Source: CAZFPN01 sp044370655 (GTDB lineage: Bacteria; Pseudomonadota; Alphaproteobacteria; Rickettsiales; Deianiraeaceae). Taken from it: DNA of 17,614 bases. The stretch lies in contig JBILVD010000017.1 of NCBI GenBank assembly GCA_044370655.1, positions 1-17,614 on the forward strand. Direction: 5' to 3'. A program made the position numbers and the translations under genes. The notes under the pieces are model-generated. The model ran no database searches, had not been told where the DNA came from, and worked only from the letters and a program-made list of their open reading frames with translations. Numbering within the stretch: position 1 is the first letter of the stretch; each line of letters opens with the position of its first letter. Of the stretch, positions 7,567 to 17,221 are shown piece after piece.

Positions 7567-8321
7567 ATACAAATCAAAATTATCTTCCACTTTTTAAACT
7601 TCTTCCAAACACAATAACCTTGCTTGCACTTTGCTCTGGTTTAACTGCTGTTAAAATGGCATTTTTAGGACATTTCGAGAGAGCGGTTATATTTGTTGTA
7701 ATTGCCGCCTTTCTAGATTTGTTAGATGGTAGATTTGCAAGAATGTTAAATGCTCAAAGTAAGCTAGGTGCTAATCTTGACTCTTTATGTGATTTTATAA
7801 ATTTTGGATTTGTTCCCGTGTTTATAATGTATTTATGGGGCTTTAAAGATGTTAAAATTCTAGGTTGGGGGGCAGTTTTAATTACTAGTGTATGCACTTG
7901 TATTAGACTTGCAAGGTTTAACGCTGAGGAAGATAGCAGGGGAGAAGATGTTGTTAAATCTCACTTTTTTTCTGGAATACCATCTCCTGCTGGCGGTCTT
8001 TTGATTTTAGCTCCTCTAACTCTTAACTTTGATGTCCTAAATTCTCCGATTGTTTTAGAGCCAAAAATCCTCACATTTTATACAGTTATTATAGCACTTT
8101 TAATGGCAAGCACAATTCCTACAATTTCAACTAAAAAAATTAAAATCAAGCATAGTATGGTTACCCCTGCTATGGTTGGAATTGGAATTTTTCTCGTTTT
8201 TGCTTTTCTTTACGGTTGGTTGGCAATGCTTACTTTGTGTGCTTTGTATTTACTTTCAATACCTTATTCTTGCATTAAATATAGAAAGATGTCTGAAACT
8301 TTTAATTCAGAAAACTTCTGA
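7563..8321 (+). CDS. pssA: CDP-diacylglycerol-serine O-phosphatidyltransferase
   Basis: An inner-membrane enzyme that makes phosphatidylserine from CDP-diacylglycerol and serine, the precursor of phosphatidylethanolamine. The 252-residue protein contains the complete CDP-alcohol phosphotransferase motif DG-x2-AR-x8-G-x3-D-x3-D at residues 55-77 (Asp55, Asp73 and Asp77 bind metal). It begins LFKLLPNTITLLALCSG, as family members do, and has about seven hydrophobic helices. A psd gene, often adjacent, is not in this window. The start overlaps the elbB stop by 4 nt. The 3' end overlaps the convergent acetyltransferase gene by 20 nt. Confidence 0.93.
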   Translation: MNTNQNYLPLFKLLPNTITLLALCSGLTAVKMAFLGHFERAVIFVVIAAFLDLLDGRFARMLNAQSKLGANLDSLCDFINFGFVPVFIMYLWGFKDVKILGWGAVLITSVCTCIRLARFNAEEDSRGEDVVKSHFFSGIPSPAGGLLILAPLTLNFDVLNSPIVLEPKILTFYTVIIALLMASTIPTISTKKIKIKHSMVTPAMVGIGIFLVFAFLYGWLAMLTLCALYLLSIPYSCIKYRKMSETFNSENF

Positions 8322-8913
8322 ATTTTGCTCTCTCTATACCATTTTCATCAAAATTAGTAGATAAAAGCCATTTTTCAAAAGCAGTTTTTATACCTTGCCA
8401 CTCTTCTTTTATTATACTGAAAACTAAGGTATCTCTTATCGTATTTTTTGAAATCATATGACTTCTAAGCATTCCCTCATAAATAAATCCAAAACGTAAA
8501 GCGGATTTTTTTGATGCTTCATTTAATTTATTGCAATGCCACTCTACTCTGTTTAGATTTAAACTTTCAAAAGAATGTTTAAGCAGAAGGTAGACTGCCT
8601 CTGTCCCTATTCTTGTTTTTTGAATACTCTTTCCAAAAAATATTGCACCAATTTCAAGCCTTTTATGCTCCTCTGAAATATCCATTAAAGCAAGTGCACC
8701 AACCGCTATTTTCCCTACTATAATTGTGAAGAATTGTCTTGTTTTGTGTTGTTCGCATTCTGTTAAAAATTTTGCAAAACCTTGTTTTTCTTTAAAATCA
8801 ATGAGCTTATACTTCCAAATATCCTCGTGCATTCCTGCCTCCTTCCATAAATCGTCTAAGTGCTTGGTGGCAACTAAGGGCTCTAAAGTGCAATAATTTC
8901 CTACAAAAATCAT
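8302..8913 (-). CDS. GNAT-family N-acetyltransferase, RimJ/RimL type
   Basis: The 203-residue protein has the RimJ/RimL-like layout: an N-terminal substrate part (CTLEPLVATKHLDDLW), β4 with VGALALMDISEEHKRLEIGAIFFG, the acetyl-CoA loop region KSIQKTRIGTEAVYLLLKHSFE, then LNLNRVEWHCNKLNEASKKSALRFGFIYEGMLR, the typical helix-strand end of the domain. Such enzymes transfer acetyl from acetyl-CoA to protein N-termini or small amines. The substrate here cannot be told; a classical rimJ/rimL assignment is not justified. It stands alone, convergent with pssA. The ATG at 8913 is preceded only by A/T-rich sequence. Confidence 0.85.
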   Translation of the reverse strand: MIFVGNYCTLEPLVATKHLDDLWKEAGMHEDIWKYKLIDFKEKQGFAKFLTECEQHKTRQFFTIIVGKIAVGALALMDISEEHKRLEIGAIFFGKSIQKTRIGTEAVYLLLKHSFESLNLNRVEWHCNKLNEASKKSALRFGFIYEGMLRSHMISKNTIRDTLVFSIIKEEWQGIKTAFEKWLLSTNFDENGIERAKFRSFLN

Positions 8914-9025
8914 AAAATTATAATTTAATTAACATTTTCAATGCTCTAAATATTTTAATTTGCAAGTAGTAATATTAGTTTGAACTGATATTAAAAACAA
9001 ATAACCCCTTTTTTAGTTTTTTGCT

Positions 9026-9044
9026 AGGTTGAATTTTTCAACCT
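9026..9044. repeat. Perfect 8-bp hairpin
   Basis: AGGTTGAA (9026-9033), a TTT loop and TTCAACCT (9037-9044) form a perfect stem. There is no T-run after it on either transcript (T-runs lie on its 5' side on the plus strand), so it is not a standard terminator. It lies at the 3' end of the small minus-strand frame. Confidence 0.5.
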
Positions 9045-9231
9045 TACTTTCATACTCCCCAGCTCTTTTTTGGCTTACTTCTGCGGTTTTAAAAAATTTG
9101 TATAAAATCTTCATAATATGTGTCATCATTTTTTTAGGTCTCCTTAATTTTTTAAGGAAAATTTTTATAGTTTGGTATAGAAAAGTTAGACATGGAAGCA
9201 AAAAGTGAAGAATTTTGAAAGAAATATTTTA

Positions 9232-9513
9232 AAGAGCTTGTTTTTTTAGCGGTTATCTCAAAAATTTACGTATCTTTTATCAAAACATTAATTGTATATT
9301 TAATCTATCTTAAAGGTTTGTAATATAACCATAAGCTCTTACCATACCACTAATCTTAAGTTAGTAAGGGGAAGTGCTAGAGGTATGTATCTTTAGGTTC
9401 TTTATTAAAGGTGTAGGGGGGCTTCATTAAAAAATGTAATGAAACTTTTAGAAAACAGCAAGAGAAAATTATTGGCAATTGAAAGTTGGTGTTTAACTTT
9501 GTGAACCAACTTT
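9232..9513. ncRNA. Candidate structured RNA region, strand uncertain
   Basis: Four inverted repeats follow one another. The first pairs 9232-9239 with 9333-9340 (AAGAGCTT/AAGCTCTT) and, inside it, 9251-9256 with 9325-9330 (GGTTAT/ATAACC). The second pairs 9343-9348 with 9382-9387 (CATACC/GGTATG) and encloses 9349-9353 with 9361-9365. The third pairs 9423-9429 with 9437-9443. The fourth is a 9-bp stem, 9482-9490 with 9505-9513. It also contains G-runs (9368-9371, 9416-9421) unusual for the local A/T-rich sequence. This resembles a folded RNA, but I recognise no family, and short repeats arise easily in A/T-rich DNA. Confidence 0.3.
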
Positions 9514-9771
9514 GATGTAGTTTTGCATTTCAAAATTAGAAACTCTCCGTTTTACGTTTCAATTTTTAAAGTATACTAAGCGAGAAAAGTAAGCTTAAAA
9601 AGTAAATTCTATATCTTAAGTTTGCAACTCAAAGGCAATTTTAAATTAAAAGTGTATATTAAAATCAACTCAAATTCTAATAAAATAGATTAAATATATA
9701 AAATATTGATAAAAACAATTGACTTTTAAATTTAATTGCTAGAGCAGTTAAGTAAAGTTATTTTTTTATAT

Positions 9772-11226
9772 ATGTTTCTCGGCAATATAACAATTTTTTT
9801 AGTTGTTTTTTTATATTTTTTATTTCTCATTTTTTTAGGACTTAAAGGGTATAACAAAACAAAAACTTTCTCGGATTATATACTAGGTGGAAGGAAGTTA
9901 GGGCCTGTTGTGGGAGCTATGAATGTTGGAGCTTCTGATATGAGTAGTTGGCTTTTAATGGGTTTGCCAGGAGCATTTTATCTTGTTGGAATGAACCAAA
10001 TGTGGATTATTATTGGGCTTGTTTTAGGCTCTTATTTTAGTTGGAAGATGGTTGCAGTTAGGCTTAGAAAGTATACAGAATTAGCAAATGATAGCCTCAC
10101 GATATCGTCTTTTTTAGAAAATAGATTTAAAGATAAAAGCGGTGTTTTAAGGCTAGTTACATCGGTAATGATTATCTTCTTTTTTACTTTATATATCTCT
10201 TCAGGGTTTGTTGGAAGTGCAAAGCTTTTTAAATCATTATTTGATGTAAATTATAGTCTTGCTCTTACTATATCGGTTTTTGTAATTATCTTTTATGCTT
10301 TAATAGGAGGCTTTTTGGCAGTTAGTTGGGCAGATTTAATTCAAGGAATTTTAATGCTTTTTGCTTTAATTCTTGTGCCGATAGGAATTGCACACTCTAT
10401 GGGGGGAATTGGGAATGTAGATACTGTAATAAAAACTTTATCACCTTCTCACCTTAATCCTTTTCATAATATAACCTTTATAGGGCTTTTAAGTACGCTT
10501 GCTTGGGGGCTTGGATACTTCGGTCAGCCTCATATTATATCTAAATACATGGCTATTAAAAACCCTAATGAGATAAAAACTGCAAGAAAAATCTGCATTT
10601 CTTGGATGACACTTTCAATGATAGGGGCAGGACTAACCGGACTTTTCGGATTTGCATTTTTTGCAAAAGAACCTCTACTCTCTCACGAAACTGTTTTTAT
10701 TTTCTCTTCCGCTAAAATCTTCCCTGCAATTATTATGGGCTTTTTGATTTCTGCCGTTTTAGCTGCAATTATGAGCACAATAAACGGTCAAATTTTAATC
10801 TGCTCTGGCTCTATTACACAAGATTTTTACAAGAAGTTTTTTAAGAAAGATATTTCAAATAAACACTTGATAATAATTACAAGAGTTTGGGTTTCTTTAA
10901 TCGCCTTTATAGCATTCTTGTTAGCAAGAAATGAAAATGCAACTGTGCTTTCAATTGTATCTCACGCTTGGTCTGGCATTGGTGCCTCTATAGGTCCTGT
11001 TATAATATGCTCTCTATTTTGGGGCAAAACAACAAGAACTGGTGCAATTTGGGGAGTTTTAAGCGGTGGAATATCCTCTTTCATATACTCTAAAATACCT
11101 TCCTTCCCTTACGAGCTTTTACCTGCATTTTTAACCTCTCTTTTATTCATATTCACAATAAGCCTATTGACACAAAAAGAAGTATCAGTCAAAATGAAAG
11201 AAGAATTTAATATAATTAATAACTAA
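9772..11226 (+). CDS. putP: Sodium/proline symporter
   Basis: An inner-membrane SSS-family transporter that imports proline with Na+. From the ATG at 9772 it has 484 residues. Diagnostic segments are DYILGGRKLGP, GASDMSSWLLMGLPGA (the Na+/proline-binding Asp and Ser region of PutP), FFFTLYISSGFVGSAKLF, and GGFLAVSWADLIQG, followed by the LAWGLGYFGQPHIISKYMAI segment typical of PutP. About 12-13 hydrophobic helices fit the family. A TTG at 9736 would add 12 residues; I prefer the ATG because it begins directly at the first membrane helix. It lies 4 nt upstream of putA, so uptake and oxidation of proline are encoded together. Confidence 0.93.
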   Translation: MFLGNITIFLVVFLYFLFLIFLGLKGYNKTKTFSDYILGGRKLGPVVGAMNVGASDMSSWLLMGLPGAFYLVGMNQMWIIIGLVLGSYFSWKMVAVRLRKYTELANDSLTISSFLENRFKDKSGVLRLVTSVMIIFFFTLYISSGFVGSAKLFKSLFDVNYSLALTISVFVIIFYALIGGFLAVSWADLIQGILMLFALILVPIGIAHSMGGIGNVDTVIKTLSPSHLNPFHNITFIGLLSTLAWGLGYFGQPHIISKYMAIKNPNEIKTARKICISWMTLSMIGAGLTGLFGFAFFAKEPLLSHETVFIFSSAKIFPAIIMGFLISAVLAAIMSTINGQILICSGSITQDFYKKFFKKDISNKHLIIITRVWVSLIAFIAFLLARNENATVLSIVSHAWSGIGASIGPVIICSLFWGKTTRTGAIWGVLSGGISSFIYSKIPSFPYELLPAFLTSLLFIFTISLLTQKEVSVKMKEEFNIINN

Positions 11227-11230
11227 AATT

Positions 11231-14200
11231 ATGAAACATTTACAAGATAGGGCATCTGAGCTGGCATTTGAATGGCTTTCTAAATCTCGCAATTATGTTA
11301 ACTCGAAGGATTTTGCAACATCAACTAAAATGAATAAGCTTTTCACGAACAAGCAAGATAAAAACACTTTAGTTGCAATTGTGGATAGAGCTTTTCGGTC
11401 TAAAAATACTAAAGAGATTGCAAAAAACATCTCAGAGATATTTAAAAAAGATGGCATTCCTTCATTCTTCTCACTATTAGAAAAATTAGGAGCGATAATT
11501 CTTATCCATCTTCACCCTCTTTTGCACTTTATTATGGTTCCCGTTTTGCGTTATTATATATTAAAAACTGCACAGGATTATGTTCTTTTTGGAGAAGATG
11601 ATGTTTTAAACGATAGAATAAAAAGCAATCTTCAAAAAAATCTATACACTAATGTTAATAGAGTAGGGGAGCTTTTACTAGGGGAAAAAGATGCCTCATC
11701 AAGAATAAAAAGATATATACAAGACTTAGAAAACCCAAATATAACTTGTATTTCAATTAAAATTTCTACAATTTATTCTCAAATTTCTGCCATATCAACC
11801 GAGGAGTCAGTTCAAAAAATTGTAGACGCCGTAACCCCTATTTATAGAGCTTCTAAGAAAAATAAATATAAAGATAAAGAAGGCAAGGAGAAGTATAAAC
11901 TTGTGAATTTTGACATGGAGGAGTATAGAGACTTGGACATTACCTTAAAAGCATTTATGCAAGCACTTGAAAAAGACGAATTTGGAGACTTGCAAGCAGG
12001 AATAGCACTTCAAGCTTACTTGCCAGACAGCTACAAAGCACTTGAAACCTTAACAGATTGGGCTAAAAATCGTGTTTCTCAAGGTAAAAGTCCTGTAAGA
12101 GTGAGAGTTGTTAAAGGGGCAAATATGGATATGGAAGTTTTTGAAAGTGGTGAGAGAAATTGGAATTTAGCTCCATTCTCTGCAAAGCATTTAACAGATG
12201 CAAACTACAAAAAAATGCTTAATTTTGCCCTTCAAAAACAAAATATTGAAGCGGTGAATATTGGAGTTGCCTCTCACAACTTATTTGATATAGCCTTTAT
12301 TTATCTACTTGCAAAAGAAAACGGAGTGCTTGAAAAAGTTCAATTTGAAATGCTTAGCGGAATGTCCCCCTCTGTATCTTATTTTTTAGCAAATGAAGTG
12401 GGGCTTAAGGTTCTTCTTTATCTTCCCTTTAGTGCAAAAGAAGAGTTTATTAGCAGTATAGGATATTTAGTGCGTAGATTTGACGAAAACACATCTCCCG
12501 AAAACTATTTAAGATATATTCACGGGCTTACTTGTGCAAGCGAGCAAACAAATGAGATATGGAATAAACTGAAAGAAAAATTCATCAAGTCCTTAAATAC
12601 AGAAATTGAAAGCCACGAACCTAATAGAGCAAAAGATTTTTTACACCCTTTAGGTTTTATAAATGAGCCAGATACAGACTTTGCGGTTGAAAAAAACAGA
12701 AAAAAGCTAGATGAAATGATATCTAAATTCAAAAATTTTGTTAAAGTTAAAATACCTGCCGTAATTCAAAATAATGAGGTTTTCGACGATGTAAAAGATA
12801 TTTTAAATCACAATGACGAAACTTCTTCTCAAATAATTGCCACATTTCACAACTCTAACATGCAAGATGCAAAAAACGCTCTAAATTCTAGTAAAATTTG
12901 GAACGTCAGCTTTGAAGAAAGAAAAAACATAATCCTTAAAGTTATTAAAAACATAAGAGAGAAGCGTTTTGATATAATGGGCATAATGGCTTTAAACACA
13001 GGCAAGCCAGCTTCAGAGGCGGATGCGGAAGTAAGTGAAGCGATTGACTTTGGAGCATTCTACTTGCATTCTTTTGAAAAACTACAAGAAGAGATTAAAG
13101 AAATTAAAACAAAACCAAAAGGAGTTTGCCTTGTTGTCAGCCCTTGGAACTTCCCTTTTGCCATTCCCGCAGGTGGAATTTTTGCTTCTTTAATAGCGGG
13201 CAACGGTTGCATATTCAAGCCTTCTAACTTTTCAATTTTAGTTGGATATGAACTTGCAAAATGTTTTTGGGAAGCAGGCGTGCCAAAAGATATATTGCAA
13301 TTTATACCAACTGATAACTCCGAAACTGCAATAACCTTAACAAGCTCAAAATTAGTAAATTTCATTGTTTTTACAGGCAGCACTCAAACTGCGCTCTCTA
13401 TTTTAAAAAACAACCCAAGTGTAGATTTAGCGGCCGAAACAGGGGGCAAAAACTTTACAATTGTTACAAAAAATGCGGATAGAGACGCCGCAATTAAAAA
13501 CATTCTTCATTCTGCCTTTTCAAATGCTGGTCAAAAATGCTCCGCAACCTCTATTGTCGCTCTTGAAAGTGAAATCTTCAATGATGAAAAATTTTTAGAG
13601 ACTTTAAAAGATGGTGCGGAGAGCTTAAAAGTTGGTTATGGGCTTGAAAAAGACACAAAAATACCACAACTTATAAGAAAGCCCCTGCCAGAGCTTGAAT
13701 GGGCTTTAAACCATCTTGAAGAAGGTGAAAAATGGCTCTTAAAACCAAAGTGTTTCAATACAAGGGAAACGATGTGGAGTGCGGGAATCAAACTTCTATC
13801 CAATTCTGCTCGTTATAAAAGAACGCACAATACAGAATTTTTTGGCCCCATACTTGCAATTCTAGAAATTAACAATTTGCAAGAAGGAATAGAGCTGGCA
13901 AATTCAACGGGGTATGGTCTAACCTCTGCTCTTGAAAGCTTGAACGAAGAAGAACATGAAATATGGAAAGAAGGCTTAAAGGCAGGTAATTTATATATCA
14001 ATCGCTCAACAACTGGAGCAATCGTTTTAAGGCAACCATTTGGAGGAATGGGCAAGTCTGCATTTGGAAGCGGAATAAAAGCGGGTGGATACAATTACAT
14101 CACTCAATTCTTAAATTTTGAAGGAGAAAAAGCACAAGATTATCACTCAATTTTCAAAAACTACTTTGCAAAAGAGATGGATTATCTAAACATTTCTGGT

Positions 14201-14629
14201 CAACAAAACATCTCTCGTTTTTTAAAGCTAGAAAAAATTGCAATTAGAATTGAAAAGAAAGATAACAAAGAGATAGAGCTTGCACTTTTAGCAAGTAATT
14301 TATGCGCTAAAGAAGTTTGCATTAGCGCCCCTTCTAAAGAAATAGTAAGTGATTTAAAATTACCATCAAACGCATTTATAGCAATTGAAACACAAGAAAT
14401 CTTCATTGCAAAAATCAACGACTTTGAAAGAATAAAATTTATCGGAGAAGAAGGAAATTTACAAAATATACTTCAAGAAGCTTGCAAAACTGGCATCTTC
14501 ATCATTAAACACAACTCAACTGGAGCAGGAAGAATAGACCTACTCTCTTACCTAAAAGAGCAATCTGTGAGCTATAATTACCATAGATATGGGCTCATAG
14601 ATACAAGCAAAATGCTACCTTTGAAGTAA
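11231..14629 (+). CDS. putA: Bifunctional proline dehydrogenase / L-glutamate-gamma-semialdehyde dehydrogenase
   Basis: A peripheral-membrane enzyme that oxidises proline to glutamate in two steps, passing electrons from FAD to quinone and then reducing NAD+. In 1132 residues the PRODH barrel spans roughly 130-440, with RVRVVKGAN (Lys295), GVASHNLFDIA and GYLVRRF (the Arg pair that binds the proline carboxylate). The aldehyde dehydrogenase part spans roughly 530-1000, with SPWNFPFAIPAGG (NAD binding), AETGGKN (Glu736) and GQKCSA (nucleophile Cys770). A C-terminal tail of ~130 residues follows. The N-terminal ribbon-helix-helix DNA-binding domain of E. coli PutA is absent, so it should not repress its own operon. 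Its end overlaps the convergent lipocalin gene by 15 nt. Confidence 0.95.
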   Translation: MKHLQDRASELAFEWLSKSRNYVNSKDFATSTKMNKLFTNKQDKNTLVAIVDRAFRSKNTKEIAKNISEIFKKDGIPSFFSLLEKLGAIILIHLHPLLHFIMVPVLRYYILKTAQDYVLFGEDDVLNDRIKSNLQKNLYTNVNRVGELLLGEKDASSRIKRYIQDLENPNITCISIKISTIYSQISAISTEESVQKIVDAVTPIYRASKKNKYKDKEGKEKYKLVNFDMEEYRDLDITLKAFMQALEKDEFGDLQAGIALQAYLPDSYKALETLTDWAKNRVSQGKSPVRVRVVKGANMDMEVFESGERNWNLAPFSAKHLTDANYKKMLNFALQKQNIEAVNIGVASHNLFDIAFIYLLAKENGVLEKVQFEMLSGMSPSVSYFLANEVGLKVLLYLPFSAKEEFISSIGYLVRRFDENTSPENYLRYIHGLTCASEQTNEIWNKLKEKFIKSLNTEIESHEPNRAKDFLHPLGFINEPDTDFAVEKNRKKLDEMISKFKNFVKVKIPAVIQNNEVFDDVKDILNHNDETSSQIIATFHNSNMQDAKNALNSSKIWNVSFEERKNIILKVIKNIREKRFDIMGIMALNTGKPASEADAEVSEAIDFGAFYLHSFEKLQEEIKEIKTKPKGVCLVVSPWNFPFAIPAGGIFASLIAGNGCIFKPSNFSILVGYELAKCFWEAGVPKDILQFIPTDNSETAITLTSSKLVNFIVFTGSTQTALSILKNNPSVDLAAETGGKNFTIVTKNADRDAAIKNILHSAFSNAGQKCSATSIVALESEIFNDEKFLETLKDGAESLKVGYGLEKDTKIPQLIRKPLPELEWALNHLEEGEKWLLKPKCFNTRETMWSAGIKLLSNSARYKRTHNTEFFGPILAILEINNLQEGIELANSTGYGLTSALESLNEEEHEIWKEGLKAGNLYINRSTTGAIVLRQPFGGMGKSAFGSGIKAGGYNYITQFLNFEGEKAQDYHSIFKNYFAKEMDYLNISGQQNISRFLKLEKIAIRIEKKDNKEIELALLASNLCAKEVCISAPSKEIVSDLKLPSNAFIAIETQEIFIAKINDFERIKFIGEEGNLQNILQEACKTGIFIIKHNSTGAGRIDLLSYLKEQSVSYNYHRYGLIDTSKMLPLK

Positions 14630-15121
14630 GAGAGTTTGTGAATTCAAGCCGAAAGAGTCTATTTTGTTTAATAACTCCTCCCTCTTTGCCTCACTTACAT
14701 TCCTCTCTCTAGCTAAAATCCAAATATACTTAGGGCTTCCACCGTAAACAATAGCATATTTATAATCTTCTAAATATATAACATCGTATCTGCCATAAAA
14801 TGGCCAAAAAAAAGAAACCTTAAGCGATGCAATATTTTTTTCTCCCCTAAAGTAAGCCACTCCCTTTGCAGCCTTCGTCTCACCTCCTTTCTTGCAAACG
14901 TTTAACACATCAATCCCCCCGTCTTGTTTTAAGCTATATTCTGCCGTCACGTCTTCACATCCTCTCTCAAATTTATTATCTGTTCTTGCAATTTCATGCC
15001 ATTTTCCAAAATATTTAGAGGCTTCAAAGTTAGAGACAGGAGGTATTTCAATCTTTTTTTGACAAGAAAGTAAAAAAAATTGTGCTATAATGACAAAAAT
15101 TTTTGCGAAAAAGGACATCAT
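14615..15121 (-). CDS. blc: Blc-type lipocalin lipoprotein
   Basis: An outer-membrane lipocalin that binds fatty acids or lysophospholipids, by analogy with E. coli Blc. The 168-residue precursor has a hydrophobic signal sequence (3-18) ending in a lipobox LLSC, with the lipidated Cys at 20. The lipocalin motif GKWHEIAR (Gly39, Trp41) follows, then FERGCEDVTAEYSL, KVSFFWPFYGRYDVIYL and KYIWILARER, all characteristic of bacterial lipocalins. The cysteine pair in RGC and NVCKKGG is the conserved disulfide candidate. A second Met directly follows the first; either could start. The mature Cys is followed by Gln and Lys, not Asp, so sorting to the outer membrane is expected. Confidence 0.92.
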   Translation of the reverse strand: MMSFFAKIFVIIAQFFLLSCQKKIEIPPVSNFEASKYFGKWHEIARTDNKFERGCEDVTAEYSLKQDGGIDVLNVCKKGGETKAAKGVAYFRGEKNIASLKVSFFWPFYGRYDVIYLEDYKYAIVYGGSPKYIWILARERNVSEAKREELLNKIDSFGLNSQTLLLQR

Positions 15122-15280
15122 TTTAAAAAAGTTTTTAACATTTATAATGCAAAATATTAAATTTTATTAGTCAAGAAGTTATTTTTTTGAATTGTGATTA
15201 AATTTAAGAATATTTTTTGAGCTTATTTATGAGTAAAAATCAGGTAAAAGCAATTTTTTAAAAAAAAATGAAAATAATGC

Positions 15281-15309
15281 TTGACTTTTGGAAAAGTTTA
15301 AAACATAAA
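15281..15309 (+). promoter_or_regulatory. 16S rRNA promoter
   Basis: TTGACT (15281-15286) and CATAAA (15304-15309) are 17 nt apart (ATAAAT at 18 nt is an alternative). Start near 15316 would precede the 5' arm of the processing stem by about 18 nt, as needed for the stem to form in the primary transcript. Confidence 0.5.
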
Positions 15310-15333
15310 TTCTATTACAAAAACGATAATAAG

Positions 15334-15376
15334 TTGTGAAGAAGTTAAAATAGCAAGAAAAACCAAGTCAATGGTA
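15334..15376 (+). repeat. Pre-16S processing stem, 5' arm
   Basis: Positions 15334-15341 and 15345-15367 are perfectly complementary to 16964-16994, with one AAG bulge (15342-15344). After a two-base bulge (TC), 15370-15376 pairs with 16957-16963. That gives about 38 base pairs closing the whole 16S, the usual substrate for RNase III cleavage of precursor rRNA. Confidence 0.9.
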
Positions 15377-15440
15377 ATGTTTGCTGATGGCACTTGTGCC
15401 AAAAGCGTTTCATAATCGCCTTTGGGTGGTTATGTTTTCA

Positions 15441-16931
<1,491 letters not shown>

Positions 16932-16956
16932 TATTTTTATCAAGATCAAACATATC

Positions 16957-16994
16957 TACCATTCTTGGTTTTTCTTGCTATTTTAACTTCACAA
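16957..16994 (+). repeat. Pre-16S processing stem, 3' arm
   Basis: Complement of 15334-15376 (see the 5' arm). It begins about 25 nt after the expected 16S 3' end and stops 17 nt before the rpmG start codon, so RNase III cutting would free both the 16S precursor and an rpmG mRNA with a very short leader. Confidence 0.9.
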
Positions 16995-17011
16995 AAATTT
17001 TCCAAAAAGAG

Positions 17012-17221
17012 ATGGCTAAAGTAATTATTAAATTAGCAAGCACAGCAACTAGAGAAGTTGAGGTTCTTGACAAGGAAACAAACAAAATGAAGAAAATTCA
17101 AAAAAGAACGGGATTTTTCTACATTACTAGTAAAAATTCTAAAAAAACAGAAAAAATTCAAATTACCAAGTTTGACCCAATAGTAAGAAAACATGTTATT
17201 TTTAAAGAAGAGAAAAAATAA
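17012..17221 (+). CDS. rpmG: Large-subunit ribosomal protein bL33 with an internal insertion
   Basis: A protein of the 50S subunit near the E site. The 69-residue product starts MAKVIIKLASTA and ends with the strongly conserved TGFFYIT-SKN-KKTEKIQITKFDP-VRKHVIFKE, so it is bL33. Typical bacterial bL33 has about 55 residues, running directly from (V/A)STA to GFFY; here some 18 charged residues (about 13-31, REVEVLDKETNKMKKIQKR) are inserted. No zinc-binding cysteines are present. It has no promoter of its own and sits 17 nt after the pre-16S stem, so it is co-transcribed with 16S. No Shine-Dalgarno precedes the ATG. Confidence 0.93.
   Translation: MAKVIIKLASTATREVEVLDKETNKMKKIQKRTGFFYITSKNSKKTEKIQITKFDPIVRKHVIFKEEKK

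Larger units (their letters stand above)
8914..9771. other. Long intergenic gap with inverted repeats
   Basis: About 860 nt separate the acetyltransferase gene from putP. I see no tRNA, RNase P, tmRNA or SRP RNA signature motif here. A 62-codon minus-strand reading frame (9013-9201) with a basic, helix-like product has no recognisable family. Between 9232 and 9513 there are four successive inverted repeats, described separately. The last 150 nt before putP are plain A/T-rich sequence with a TTGACT at 9719-9724 but no convincing -10. Confidence 0.6.
15122..15440. other. Intergenic region with 16S promoter and pre-16S leader
   Basis: About 320 nt between the lipocalin start and the mature 16S. 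It holds an A/T-rich stretch with a TTGACT on the minus strand (15174-15169) that may belong to the lipocalin gene, then the plus-strand rRNA promoter, the 5' arm of the processing stem, a TGGCA-CTTG-TGCCA hairpin (near 15386-15399), and a near-perfect ATGTTTT-C-AAAACAT inverted repeat (15432-15446) across the mature 16S 5' end. Confidence 0.7.

Noticed and set aside
1975..8925. TATAAT 3-4 nt before ATG (1977, 3183 and 8913 genes) as -10 boxes of leaderless mRNAs
   Set aside because: The spacing is too short: transcription would start at or inside the ATG. The 1977 gene also has a better promoter further upstream.
9013..9201. 62-codon minus-strand frame as a real gene
   Set aside because: No recognisable family, no promoter, and a composition expected from A/T-rich DNA; kept only as part of the description of the gap.
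9360..9480. RNase P RNA or tmRNA in the long gap
   Set aside because: GGGGAAGTGC resembles the RNase P GAGGAAAGTCC element only loosely, the partner motif is missing, and no T-loop or tag-coding sequence for tmRNA is seen.
9719..9771. TTG at 9736 as the putP start
   Set aside because: It adds 12 residues not expected for the family; the ATG at 9772 begins at the first membrane helix, and a TTGACT just upstream suggests this stretch is promoter or leader.
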